Below, piece after piece: positions 1-8,274 of a stretch of DNA of 25,105 nt; within the stretch, counting starts at the first letter, position 1; each line of letters starts with the position of its first letter. The notes beneath the pieces are model-generated. The model was not told the DNA's origin. It saw only the letters and a program-made list of their open reading frames with translations, and made no database searches. The stretch spans positions 1 through 25,105 of the forward strand of contig NZ_JARWGJ010000160.1 in the NCBI RefSeq assembly GCF_040409695.1. Direction: 5' to 3'. The DNA comes from Longimonas sp040409695. Lineage in GTDB: Bacteria; Bacteroidota; Rhodothermia; Rhodothermales; Salinibacteraceae. A program made the position numbers and the translations under genes.

Positions 1-1
1 T

Positions 2-97
2 CCATGTCGCCAAGGGCTGCTTGTGTGGGAAGGTGTTGGTCCATCTCCCTTCCAAGCCGCCTGCGGCGACATGGTTTTTTCTACCCCTGATTGGCAT
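2..97 (+). repeat. Left copy of 96-bp palindromic inverted repeat
   Basis: These 96 bases are identical to the reverse complement of 25010-25105 at the other end of the window. Each copy is itself a foldback. Bases 2-11 (CCATGTCGCC) pair perfectly with 65-74 (GGCGACATGG), and 14-23 pair imperfectly with 53-62. The hairpin is followed at 75-80 by six T, so on the + strand it resembles an over-long intrinsic terminator that would stop transcription entering from the left. The shared sequence continues 17 bp past the T tract. The palindrome's outer edge lies one base from the window start. This suggests a dispersed repeat at which the assembly broke, rather than a coding feature. A mobile-element or MITE origin is possible but unproved. 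Confidence 0.9.
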
Positions 98-123
98 CAC
101 TCCTTTACCATCCGCTCGCATAT

Positions 124-630
124 ATGTCTGCACTTAAGATTCTCGTTACCGGGGCCGTAGGATCAGGAAAAACGACATTCGTTGCTTCGCTCTCCGACAT
201 GGAGCCGGTTAACACCGACGTTGAAAGCAAGGAAACAGAAGGCAAGTCCTATACAACGGTTGGGCTTGACTATGGGAGCACAACCGTTGACGGACAGGCT
301 GTACGTCTCTTTGGTACGCCGGGACAAGAGCGGTTCAGTTACATGTGGGATGTGCTCGGCGAGGGGGTAGACGGTATCGTGCTGCTGATTGACGCCTCAA
401 ACGAATCAGCAGTTTCAGAGACCGAGACACTTCTTAAGACGTTGCTTCCGAGCGGGGCGAGTGCTCCAATCGTAGTCGGGGTTACCCACACAGACGTGTC
501 GCCCAACCACGTCGACCAGGTGCACACGGCCTCCTTCACACGACGTGTCGCCTGGATGGGAGAGGTGGATGCCCGCGACTCAGAAGACGGACGGGTGCTC
601 ATCGATAAGCTTATTGAGCAGGTGGCGTAG
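124..630 (+). CDS. Small Rab/SRPRB-like GTPase (COG2229-type)
   Basis: Predicted soluble P-loop GTPase of 168 aa, similar in style to bacterial SRPRB/Arf-like GTPases that act as switches with Roadblock/LC7 partners. With the start at ATG 124 (residues MSALKILVTG), the P-loop is G10-T18 (GAVGSGKTT). The switch I threonine lies around 44-45 and is followed by VGLDYG. G3 is GTPGQE (64-69), the usual form in this family. G4 is VTHTD (120-124) in place of NKxD, and the G5 position reads DARD near 149-152. An in-frame TTG at 91 would add 11 residues but overlaps the terminal repeat, so ATG 124 is preferred. No clear Shine-Dalgarno is visible. The globin gene starts 61 bp downstream on the same strand. 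A Roadblock gene, if present, would lie outside the window. The family assignment is firm; the biological role is not known. Confidence 0.85.
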   Translation: MSALKILVTGAVGSGKTTFVASLSDMEPVNTDVESKETEGKSYTTVGLDYGSTTVDGQAVRLFGTPGQERFSYMWDVLGEGVDGIVLLIDASNESAVSETETLLKTLLPSGASAPIVVGVTHTDVSPNHVDQVHTASFTRRVAWMGEVDARDSEDGRVLIDKLIEQVA

Positions 631-691
631 CGCACGCAATCATCGCTACCACACACTACCATCGTTATTACACACCAATATATTTAGTGAT

Positions 692-1243
692 ATGCAAGCA
701 AATATGGAACGCTCCAGCTGGTCGGTCAAAAACGAAGAAGTTGCTGAAGAGCTCTCTGCGCTAATGGGCGTATCTGACGAGGACGTGGGTCACCTGACTG
801 CGCTCGAGGATGCAGCGCGTGAGCAGGCGCGTCCGATGACCGATGACTTTTACGATCGACTCTTCGACCACGAAAACACGAAAGAATACTTTGAAGGGCA
901 CTCTATGGATCGCCTGCACGGCATGATTGGCGACTGGTTTGTAGAGCTCTTCGGGGGCGACTATGGAGCCGATTACGTTCAGGATCGCCTGAAGATCGGA
1001 CATATTCACGTTAAGATCGGACTGCCGGTGCGGTATCCAATCGCGATGATGGATGTCGTTGGGAAGCATGGTGAGATCGTCACCGCTCAGAGTGACAACC
1101 CAGAGGCAGCCAAGGAAGCGTTTAAAAAGATAATGGCTCTCGACGTAGCGGTCTTCTACCAGGCGTACGAAGATAATCAGCTCAAGCACCTGTCGGAACT
1201 GGTTGGTGGAGAGCGCCTTGCGCGCCGCCTGCTCATGGGATAG
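692..1243 (+). CDS. Single-domain protoglobin / globin-coupled-sensor-type globin
   Basis: A 183-aa haem protein of the globin-coupled sensor/protoglobin family, expected to bind O2 (also NO or CO). The F-helix motif reads HIHVKIGLP at 104-112. His106 aligns with the proximal haem ligand of this family (the H of the HxxI(G/K)L pattern). The N-terminal pre-helix region and the DDFYDRLF segment (51-58) also fit. There is no output domain (no GGDEF, MCP or kinase), so it is a sensor single-domain globin or a carrier/detoxification globin. I chose ATG 692 because the upstream in-frame extension to 545 overlaps the GTPase and has no globin character. The leader (680-687) has an AT-rich TATATTTA just before the ATG, which may be part of a promoter. 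It lies between the GTPase and a PAS histidine kinase, a plausible but unproved signalling link. Confidence 0.85.
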   Translation: MQANMERSSWSVKNEEVAEELSALMGVSDEDVGHLTALEDAAREQARPMTDDFYDRLFDHENTKEYFEGHSMDRLHGMIGDWFVELFGGDYGADYVQDRLKIGHIHVKIGLPVRYPIAMMDVVGKHGEIVTAQSDNPEAAKEAFKKIMALDVAVFYQAYEDNQLKHLSELVGGERLARRLLMG

Positions 1244-1340
1244 AAATGCCGGATAGAACGCGGCAGGAGCGTAACAGCAGCATACCGGTGGTCTATGCTA
1301 TACGCACAGCTTGAGCGTTCTCAATTACTGATCCTGGCAT

Positions 1341-1376
1341 AACCGGGGCGGCATGACTTTTCATGCTGTCCCGGTT
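1341..1376 (+). terminator. Strong hairpin downstream of globin, no U-tract
   Basis: Bases 1341-1356 pair with 1361-1376 over 16 positions, including two G-U wobbles, around a CTTT loop (1357-1360). No T run follows on either strand, so it is not a classical intrinsic terminator. It could end the GTPase-globin transcript or protect its 3' end. A regulatory RNA structure in the kinase leader is an alternative. Confidence 0.5.
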
Positions 1377-1561
1377 GCACGTTATACCAGAATCATGTAC
1401 ATAATAGGGGTGCATAAGGCATGCGCATAGCAATAACCTGTCACCGAGTCACTCATCGGGGGCGTTTTTCGGAGTGAATAATTCAACGGCCCGCACGAAG
1501 TGCCCGTAGCGCGGTTCCTTGGCAGCCGCAGCTACGGTAGATTTGGGCGTTAAGAGAAGAC

Positions 1562-1587
1562 TGCGAATGCTCGCAAGAGCATCTGCA
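1562..1587 (+). other. Small hairpin with GCAA tetraloop
   Basis: ATGCTC (1567-1572) pairs with GAGCAT (1577-1582) around a GCAA loop. Outer pairs 1562-1565 with 1584-1587 follow after one mismatch. It sits about 90 bp before the kinase start, so it may fold in the mRNA leader. Function unknown. Confidence 0.35.
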
Positions 1588-1600
1588 ATTTGGATTCGCT

Positions 1601-1620
1601 TGCTATGAAGTGCTATGAAG
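1601..1620. repeat. Perfect 10-bp tandem duplication
   Basis: TGCTATGAAG occurs twice with no spacer, 55 bp upstream of the kinase ATG. It is one of several two-copy short duplications in this window. Confidence 0.9.
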
Positions 1621-1675
1621 CACCATCAGCGTTTCCCTGAGTCGATTCCCGCTCGCCTGGGCCAACGAAACCATT

Positions 1676-4600
1676 ATGCTCTCCGGTTCACTTGAGAACA
1701 CCGAATGTATTGATCTTCTCTGGAAAGAAGGTGCATTAGGACACACGCCTGACGCTCCGATGGAGCGTATTGCGCGTACTACAGCCCATCTCTTTGGCAC
1801 ATCTAAAGCACGCATCCGGCTGCGTAACGGGAGCGATCTGTGTACAGTTGCTGATGTGCCCGAAGCACAGACTCCGGTCCGTACTCCTATAGCACAGGCC
1901 CCGCTGGCACGACGCATTATAGAGCAAGATCAAACGGTGGTCGTATCATCGTGTGCCAACGCAGGTTCTGAGCAGACCTGGCAGTCGATAGCTATTGACT
2001 GGAGAGATGCAGAGGCGGTGGGCGTTATCGAGGTCGCTGGCGGCGAGTCCCCTCATAGGGAGGACGGTGAAAAAGGCGCTTCAGCGAAGGAAATGCTATG
2101 CGATATGTCGGCCTTCGTTGCGACCGAATTAGACCGTCGCTATGAAGCGATTCAGCATGAACAGGCTGAGAGCCACCTGGACAAAGTGGCGGCTAACATG
2201 CGGGATGGGCTCTACCGAAGCACTCCCGAGGCTGGTATTGTATACGCAAACGAGGCGTTTGTCGACATGCTGGGGTATGATTCGCTCAGCCAAATAAAAG
2301 CCCTGACGCCCGATGCACTCTACGCAGACCCTGCTGAGCGAGAACAATTGCTTGAGGTGGAGCGGAAACGTGGAGGACTCAACCGGTTCGTCGTGGATCT
2401 GAAACGCCGGGACGGGACGGCTTTTACTGCGCGCATTAGTAGCACGGTAGAGCGAGATGCGAGCGGCAAAATTCAGTACCTTGATGGGGTCGTTGCGGAT
2501 GTTACCGAACAGCGGCGGATTGAGCAGGCCTTGAAACGGCAGCAACGGCTCTTTCGCACGCTCGTTGAGAACGCGCAACCTATCGTCTTTGCCATTGATG
2601 CAGACGGAACGTTTCTGCTTTCTGAAGGAAGCGATCTCGCTGTGCTTGGCTTGCAACCCGGAGAGGTCGTTGGACAGTCGGTATATGACCTCTACGCCGA
2701 TCGGCCCGATATTCTGGTTGGTGTAAACCAAGCGCTCAGTGGCAGCAATGTGCGCGATCTTATCCATATAGAAGATGCTGTCTTTGAGATATGGTACTCG
2801 CCGATTCAAAACGAGAAGGAGGATGTTGTCGGAATCGTTGGCATGGCTGCAGATGCTACAGACGAACATGAGGCCGAGCAGGCGCTGCAGCGCAGTGCTG
2901 AACGGTGGGAACGCCTTGTCGCATCACACCCAGACCCCATTGTAGTCAGCGTTGACGGGCACATCAAATATGTAAACCCGGCAGGGGTAGAGCTGCTTGG
3001 GGCACCGAACGCGAGTTCGATTGTCGACATGCCCCTCGTTCACTTTATCGCCGACAAAACCGTGCATGCAGATGTTGAGGCGCGTATTCAGCGCGTCTAT
3101 GAATCAGGCTATACCACTGAACCCCACGAGCATGTCATTTGCGGACTTAGTGGAGAGACGCGAATCATTGAGGCGCGGTCGGTGCCAATCACGTACAATG
3201 GGATGCAGGCTGCACAAACGATTGTGCGAGACATTACGAAACGGCGAGAGGCCGAGCGAGAGCTTCAAAAAGAGCGCGATTTGCTCGAACGTGTATTTAA
3301 CACGAGCGCTGCGGCTATCACAATATTGGGGACTGATGGACAGATCAGGGAGGCAAACAGCCGAGCTGAAGAGGTGCTGGGGCTTTCGAAAAGCCATCTG
3401 CACAGACGTACATACAACGATCCGGATTGGCAGATAGAGGGGGCCGACGGAGGGGCGTTTCCAGAAGAGCAATTGCCGTTTGAGCAGGTGCGGCGTACAC
3501 ATCAGCCTGTCTACGACGTGCAACACGCAATCGTGTGGCCCGACGGCAGGCGCAGAGTGCTTTCTATAAACGGAGCGCCGCTGCTGGATGAGCAAGGTCT
3601 GTTTGCTGGGGCGGTGTTCACTGTGTCCGATATTACTAAGCAGCGTAAGCAGGCGCAGACGCTTCGCGAAATGCAGCGTATGCTAGACGCCATTGTACAG
3701 ACAGCCGGGGTGGGCATCTGTGTGATTGACAGTTCAGGACGCTATGTACGCGTAAATCCGAAGTATACAGAGATCTTCGGCTGGAGCAATGATGAACTGG
3801 TTGGTATGTGCTTTACGAAAATGGTTGATGAGGATGAGATAGATGCCGCGCTGGCAGCGCATAACCGCATCATTGCGGGCCTCGATACGCCAACAAGCGA
3901 ACAATGGACGGTACAACGAAAAGACGGAACGACCCGCGACGTGTTAGCTACGGCAGGGCGCGTTGAGCTGGAGAGCGAGACGTATAACGTGACGACGATT
4001 ACTGACATCACAGACCGGGTGCAGGCGGAGCAGGCACTGAAGCAGGCGAAGCACGAGGCCGAGGCGGCTGCACGACTCAAAAGCGCGATGCTTGCAAACA
4101 TGAGCCATGAGGTTCGAACGCCGCTCACATCAATCATTGGTTTCTCTGAGGTCCTCGAAGAAGAAACGAAAGGAGAAGCCGCTCGCTTCGCAAGCCACGT
4201 GAGTCAGAGTGCCCAGCGGCTTCTTACAACGCTTGACTCCGTGCTTCGCCTCTCTAAACTGGAGGCCGATCGGCGCGAGATGGATATGCGGCCCATCGAC
4301 TTCGGGGCCTTGGTCCACGACATTGCACAGGAGCGCGTGCCATATGCAGCGTCTGAAGACGTTCATGTGTCCGTTCGATGTCACCCCGACGTAGTCCGTA
4401 TGGTGGGGGATGAGGGGGCGCTACAGCGTATTGCGTATAATCTTATCTGCAACGCAATCAAGTTTACCGACTCAGGAGGCACCGTTCACGTTGATGTAGT
4501 GAAAGGGACACAGGCTGTCATGTTAGAAGTAACCGATACAGGGGTCGGAATGGAGGCAGACTTTCAGAAGCGAATGTTCAATGCCTTCACACAGGAGTCT

Positions 4601-4771
4601 GAAGGCATTGCACGGATGTACGAGGGAAGCGGACTGGGCCTCGCCATTGTGAAGAAGCTGGTTGACCTGCTGGGTGGGTCGATTGAAGTAGAGTCGACGC
4701 GTGGCTATGGCACCCGAATCGCTGTCTTTCTACCGGCTATAAATCATGAGGCGTCTGGTGGAGCAGTATAG
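1676..4771 (+). CDS. Soluble multi-PAS sensor histidine kinase
   Basis: A 1031-aa cytosolic sensor kinase with no transmembrane segment. The N-terminus (about 1-150) resembles a degenerate GAF domain. Five PAS domains follow at about 170-285, 291-405, 413-530, 537-655 and 669-785, most ending in a D(I/V)T-type motif and separated by short helical linkers. HisKA has the H-box MSHEVRTP with the phospho-acceptor at His811. The HATPase_c domain carries the N-box (N922/N926 in NLICNAIKF), the G1 box DTGVGM (from D954) and the G2 box GSGLGLA (from G984). All catalytic motifs look intact. No receiver domain is fused and no response regulator is adjacent, so it is an orphan kinase. The single-domain receiver at 14247-14630 is one candidate partner. 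The ligand is unknown; PAS domains commonly sense redox, O2 or small molecules. The ATG at 1676 has no obvious Shine-Dalgarno. Confidence 0.93.
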   Translation: MLSGSLENTECIDLLWKEGALGHTPDAPMERIARTTAHLFGTSKARIRLRNGSDLCTVADVPEAQTPVRTPIAQAPLARRIIEQDQTVVVSSCANAGSEQTWQSIAIDWRDAEAVGVIEVAGGESPHREDGEKGASAKEMLCDMSAFVATELDRRYEAIQHEQAESHLDKVAANMRDGLYRSTPEAGIVYANEAFVDMLGYDSLSQIKALTPDALYADPAEREQLLEVERKRGGLNRFVVDLKRRDGTAFTARISSTVERDASGKIQYLDGVVADVTEQRRIEQALKRQQRLFRTLVENAQPIVFAIDADGTFLLSEGSDLAVLGLQPGEVVGQSVYDLYADRPDILVGVNQALSGSNVRDLIHIEDAVFEIWYSPIQNEKEDVVGIVGMAADATDEHEAEQALQRSAERWERLVASHPDPIVVSVDGHIKYVNPAGVELLGAPNASSIVDMPLVHFIADKTVHADVEARIQRVYESGYTTEPHEHVICGLSGETRIIEARSVPITYNGMQAAQTIVRDITKRREAERELQKERDLLERVFNTSAAAITILGTDGQIREANSRAEEVLGLSKSHLHRRTYNDPDWQIEGADGGAFPEEQLPFEQVRRTHQPVYDVQHAIVWPDGRRRVLSINGAPLLDEQGLFAGAVFTVSDITKQRKQAQTLREMQRMLDAIVQTAGVGICVIDSSGRYVRVNPKYTEIFGWSNDELVGMCFTKMVDEDEIDAALAAHNRIIAGLDTPTSEQWTVQRKDGTTRDVLATAGRVELESETYNVTTITDITDRVQAEQALKQAKHEAEAAARLKSAMLANMSHEVRTPLTSIIGFSEVLEEETKGEAARFASHVSQSAQRLLTTLDSVLRLSKLEADRREMDMRPIDFGALVHDIAQERVPYAASEDVHVSVRCHPDVVRMVGDEGALQRIAYNLICNAIKFTDSGGTVHVDVVKGTQAVMLEVTDTGVGMEADFQKRMFNAFTQESEGIARMYEGSGLGLAIVKKLVDLLGGSIEVESTRGYGTRIAVFLPAINHEASGGAV

Positions 4772-5137
4772 GTGATAAGGAAAGGTATTTCTCAACGACT
4801 TGCATCACAACATAGCTTGCCCTACAACATGGCAGCAAAAATGCCTTTAACGGTTACCATTTCGGGTAGTGGGTAGACGCTACGTGATAAGGTGGTTGTA
4901 AATTGCAGCCTCGTCTCGGTCGCCCCCTCTCTTATTCCGCTTCGCTCCATCAGTCGTCCTGCGGGCTCGTGTCGGTTTTCCCGTGCTTGGCTAAGGGGGA
5001 TGCCCATAGGATCACGCCTTCGGCGAAGTTCGGCAGACAGAGGGGGGGAGCGGGCTGCAATGATGCAAACCACATGTCAATCACTTGCCATTGAATCGCC
5101 ACCCCATCTTGCTTGTGTTCTAATCAATAGTAAACGG
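4772..5137. other. 366-bp intergenic region with candidate repeat-like segment
   Basis: The gap between the kinase stop and the preferred start of the next gene. An open frame runs upstream of 5138 to 4892, but its translation is low-complexity Arg/Ser-rich and looks non-coding. The segment 4923-5046 is bounded by CCCCCTCT and its reverse complement AGAGGGGG. It contains a CGCC-TTCG-GCG hairpin near 5010-5025. It may be a dispersed non-coding repeat. Confidence 0.45.
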
Positions 5138-8122
5138 ATGAGCGATAGTTCTTTTGATCCGAGTGCTGTTCTGGAATGCCAGACTCTGGTACGTGAACAG
5201 CTTAATAGTCGGCCTGAAGGCCCGTCTGTGCTTCAGGCTATGAAGAAATTAGATCCCAACGGGTCGCAGCAGCAACGTGAGGCTCTTGGCGTGATAGCAC
5301 GGATCTGTGAGGCCAAGCCAATTCAGCAAGCATGGAGCATCTGGGACGAGAAGACGAGCCGTCAGGAAATCCAGTTGCGACTGGCGTGCATAGCGCATTT
5401 CCATAACGTGCACGCATGTCTGGATGATCTGCTTTTCTTCTTTTTTCGGGCGTCCGACCCAACCCTATACCAGGCAGCAGCACGTGCTCTTGGACGTCAC
5501 ATACATGCTGAAACAGAGCGCTGGAGGTGGCTGCAGCGCTATGCCGCGCAACACAATGTTCCGCTCGATGAACCCGTTCCCCTGCAGGGCCAAAGAGCCA
5601 GGCGCCGTGTGCTCATGCTGAGTGCCTCTCATCATGCACGCTCCGCTCCTCCTCTACCTGATCTTGCATATCCGGTCCATCTAAGCACACCTGCTTCCTA
5701 CCTGACACGTGCACCTGCAGATGTACGCGTCACATTGCAGGCCATGCACATGCTGGCTGCAGAGCATCAAGGGCGAGCAACGCGGTGGAAGCAGGCCGCA
5801 CAAGTGCTGGTGCGAGGCATTGCAGAAGGAAAAGGACCGTTCCCCGATGCACTGCTTGTGCGTCCCTGGGCTGCTTTGGAAGCTACCCTTTTTGGAGAGG
5901 AAACGCCGCCTCAAAGACTATGGGGCGCATTGATCCGGCAAGTCGCGCATATGCACAAGACAGATGAGCCATCATTCAGCGATTGCTCACACCGGCTACG
6001 CGCCTTAGACGAGGTGGTGCACGCGCTGGCATCTCGCCTGCATACAGACGTTCAGGCTGTGCACGAACTATTCAGCGACGCCCCCCTTTCTGAGGAGACG
6101 CGCGCGTTTGCTGTTACACGCTACGATGTGTGGAAGGCTCGCTGTACGGGGGCACCCGCTCCGCGTTCCTCGTGGCGCGTTGCAGCCCGAAGCATGACTG
6201 CACAATCGCGGTGGATGCTGAATGAACCAAGACAGCGTGCACGCGATGCACTCGTATTGCTGGATGCCAGCCAGTACGCTACGTCTGGCGAAAGCGCAGC
6301 ACTCAGCCAGGCTCTGGATGTGCTCGGCGTACCACAGAGCCCACTCGTAGCAAACCAGCCCTCGCACACCTCATACACGGGAAGTGTTACCGAGGCGACG
6401 ATACGACTGCTTGTTTTGCTAAGAAACTGGGAAAGGGGCGGGGTAGACGGCATTCTCGATGCTCGTGTCATCCATGAGGTGGCATCCCACGGCGGATTGG
6501 TTGACCTGGTGCCGCCTCACCTGGAAGAAGTAGACGACGAGCAGATCGATATTTTTGCGGATGCGTTTGAGCACCAACTACGCCTTCATATCGCTAAAGC
6601 AGACGCCCCGCGTCCGGCTCATCAGGTATATGCGCTGGCAGCTCGTGTACCACACGCCTCCCTTTTCGCGGGTATAGCTGATCTGTGTCAAGGACGTGAA
6701 TACGTAGCCAAAGATGGGCAGTCTGTGCCTCTCGAGAAACTGGTACGCGCTTTGTCGCCGGGTGCTGGGGCGAATCAGACGTTGCAAGAGGCCGCTCCTC
6801 CGTTCTATGAGATGCTAAAAGAGGTCCGGCATGCTGCAGAAAAGCTACAGACAGCGCAGACGCCTGCCAAAGCGATAGCAGGATGGATAGCGCTTATGAG
6901 ACGTCAAGACCAAGATGGCGATGCTTCAGCATCAATCTATGCATGGGTGCGGCGCATCTATGGCCCAACGATAGATACAGCGTTACGCCCCTTAGCAACC
7001 AAAGCCGTAGCACAACTACAAGGACAGCGCTCGCATCTCTTGATCGACGCGTTGGCCGATGCTCCAGCATTTCAAGACGCCGCACAAGTCGTCCGCGAAG
7101 AAGTCGAAACAGTTTGCACGGCGCTCGCGACCTACCTGTCCCCTTCAGAAACGACCCTGCTTCAGGACACCAGGCGCCACACTGAGGCGTTGCTAAATCA
7201 GTGGGGAGAGGCGTGCTCAGCGTTGTACGAGCACAGCCGAAGCGCAGCGGTCTCTTCCCCTACTGAACTTATGGCTGCTGTATTCCGATATGAAGAGGGG
7301 CCGCTACGACATGCGCTGGTTGCAGCGGCGTCTCGTAGCATAGTCCACGACTCAGCACTGCGAACGTCTTTTGGAGAGCGAGAAGACGATACTGCTTGGC
7401 ACGCAGGCATGTTGAAGCAGGCAACTAAAGAGGAGCAGAGTACCTGGCAGCGTGTGTTGTATGAAGCCTGGGAGGCACGGGTGCAACGCGCTATGGCACA
7501 GGGCCGCGAGTCCGAGGTGGTTGCGCTGGTCCAGAAGCACAACGCTCAGAGCCGACCTGCATCCCCAACAGAGGCACTGTCCGAAGAGGTTGAGCACTGG
7601 CTGTTGGATCGCTACCATCTAGTCGGAGCTGCGCAGGCGCAACGTCTCCGTAATCCCGATGCACGTTGGGGTACACGGTTGGGAAGAGCGCTTCTTGCGT
7701 ATCTTGGGCATTTCATGCACGTCTGGTTCGCATTGCTTGTAGGAGCACTGCTCATGCTTGACTTCGGCGATGCGTGGTTTACTATGGCCGAGGAAGGTGA
7801 CCAGGCCGGGATCGCGATCACGTTTGGATTAGGCGTTGCGGCTACACTCGGATATCTGTTTGCAGACTTGCGTGGCAAAGTATCTACTGGAGACGTGTAC
7901 GATGCGAAGGCTTGGATCTGGCGAACAGGACGCCTCTTGGTATTTTTAGCGGTATCACTGCTTGTGGCAACGGGGTATACAAGCGGCTTCTGGTACTTGC
8001 TCTCAGGAACCGAGGAAGTCGCTCAGTATGGCTATGAAGCGGTCTTGAGCGTTCTGGTGTGGACAAGCTTCGCGCTCTTTGTTGGCGTTTTTCTTGGGCT
8101 CATTGCTAAATCAGAGGCGTAG
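5138..8122 (+). CDS. Large unrecognised protein with four C-terminal membrane helices
   Basis: A 994-aa protein I do not recognise. The first ~840 residues are mostly alpha-helical in appearance, rich in Ala, Glu, Arg and His. Repeating amphipathic segments near residues 40-140 resemble HEAT-like helical repeats. There is no signal peptide. Four hydrophobic segments lie at the C-terminus (about 852-876, 890-911, 930-955 and 967-989), so the large N-terminal part is probably cytoplasmic and anchored to the inner membrane by its tail. No catalytic motif was recognised. I chose ATG 5138 (MSDSSFDPSAV) because protein-like sequence begins there. The frame stays open back to 4892, giving up to 1076 aa, but that extension looks non-coding. 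It follows the histidine kinase on the same strand after 366 bp, so co-transcription is uncertain. The next gene is convergent. Confidence 0.7.
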   Translation: MSDSSFDPSAVLECQTLVREQLNSRPEGPSVLQAMKKLDPNGSQQQREALGVIARICEAKPIQQAWSIWDEKTSRQEIQLRLACIAHFHNVHACLDDLLFFFFRASDPTLYQAAARALGRHIHAETERWRWLQRYAAQHNVPLDEPVPLQGQRARRRVLMLSASHHARSAPPLPDLAYPVHLSTPASYLTRAPADVRVTLQAMHMLAAEHQGRATRWKQAAQVLVRGIAEGKGPFPDALLVRPWAALEATLFGEETPPQRLWGALIRQVAHMHKTDEPSFSDCSHRLRALDEVVHALASRLHTDVQAVHELFSDAPLSEETRAFAVTRYDVWKARCTGAPAPRSSWRVAARSMTAQSRWMLNEPRQRARDALVLLDASQYATSGESAALSQALDVLGVPQSPLVANQPSHTSYTGSVTEATIRLLVLLRNWERGGVDGILDARVIHEVASHGGLVDLVPPHLEEVDDEQIDIFADAFEHQLRLHIAKADAPRPAHQVYALAARVPHASLFAGIADLCQGREYVAKDGQSVPLEKLVRALSPGAGANQTLQEAAPPFYEMLKEVRHAAEKLQTAQTPAKAIAGWIALMRRQDQDGDASASIYAWVRRIYGPTIDTALRPLATKAVAQLQGQRSHLLIDALADAPAFQDAAQVVREEVETVCTALATYLSPSETTLLQDTRRHTEALLNQWGEACSALYEHSRSAAVSSPTELMAAVFRYEEGPLRHALVAAASRSIVHDSALRTSFGEREDDTAWHAGMLKQATKEEQSTWQRVLYEAWEARVQRAMAQGRESEVVALVQKHNAQSRPASPTEALSEEVEHWLLDRYHLVGAAQAQRLRNPDARWGTRLGRALLAYLGHFMHVWFALLVGALLMLDFGDAWFTMAEEGDQAGIAITFGLGVAATLGYLFADLRGKVSTGDVYDAKAWIWRTGRLLVFLAVSLLVATGYTSGFWYLLSGTEEVAQYGYEAVLSVLVWTSFALFVGVFLGLIAKSEA

Positions 8123-8123
8123 C

Positions 8124-8141
8124 AGGTTGGACGCTCAACCT
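8124..8141 (+). terminator. Weak hairpin after membrane protein gene
   Basis: AGGTTG (8124-8129) pairs with CAACCT (8136-8141) around a 6-nt loop, starting 2 bp after the stop codon. A short T-rich run (CTTTT) follows about 10 bp later. It is a weak candidate terminator between convergent genes. Confidence 0.35.
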
Positions 8142-8274
8142 AAGTACAGTCTTTTAAGAATCTGTTTTGATTCCTTAATTTGGGCTACGAACCTCTATCG
8201 TGGTCCAATTTTCGCCACAACGGCGCTCGCTCTCACTGCCAAACCAAAACCCCAACAGGTTCTAAGCATGGCGC

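Larger units (their letters stand above)
1244..1675. other. 432-bp intergenic region between globin and histidine kinase
   Basis: No convincing ORF. It holds a strong hairpin (1341-1376), a small GNRA-loop hairpin (1562-1587) and a perfect 10-bp tandem duplication (1601-1620). The kinase promoter is presumably here but no clear consensus was recognised. Confidence 0.6.

Noticed and set aside
545..691. N-terminal extension of the globin overlapping the GTPase
   Set aside because: It lies out of frame inside the GTPase gene and has no globin features. ATG 692 fits the family.
679..691. Promoter for a leaderless globin mRNA
   Set aside because: TATATTTA resembles a -7 element but no matching -33 TTG was found. 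It is kept only as a remark.
4892..5137. Open N-terminal extension of the large membrane protein
   Set aside because: The translation is Arg/Ser-rich and low in complexity, and overlaps a repeat-like segment. Protein-like sequence starts at 5138.
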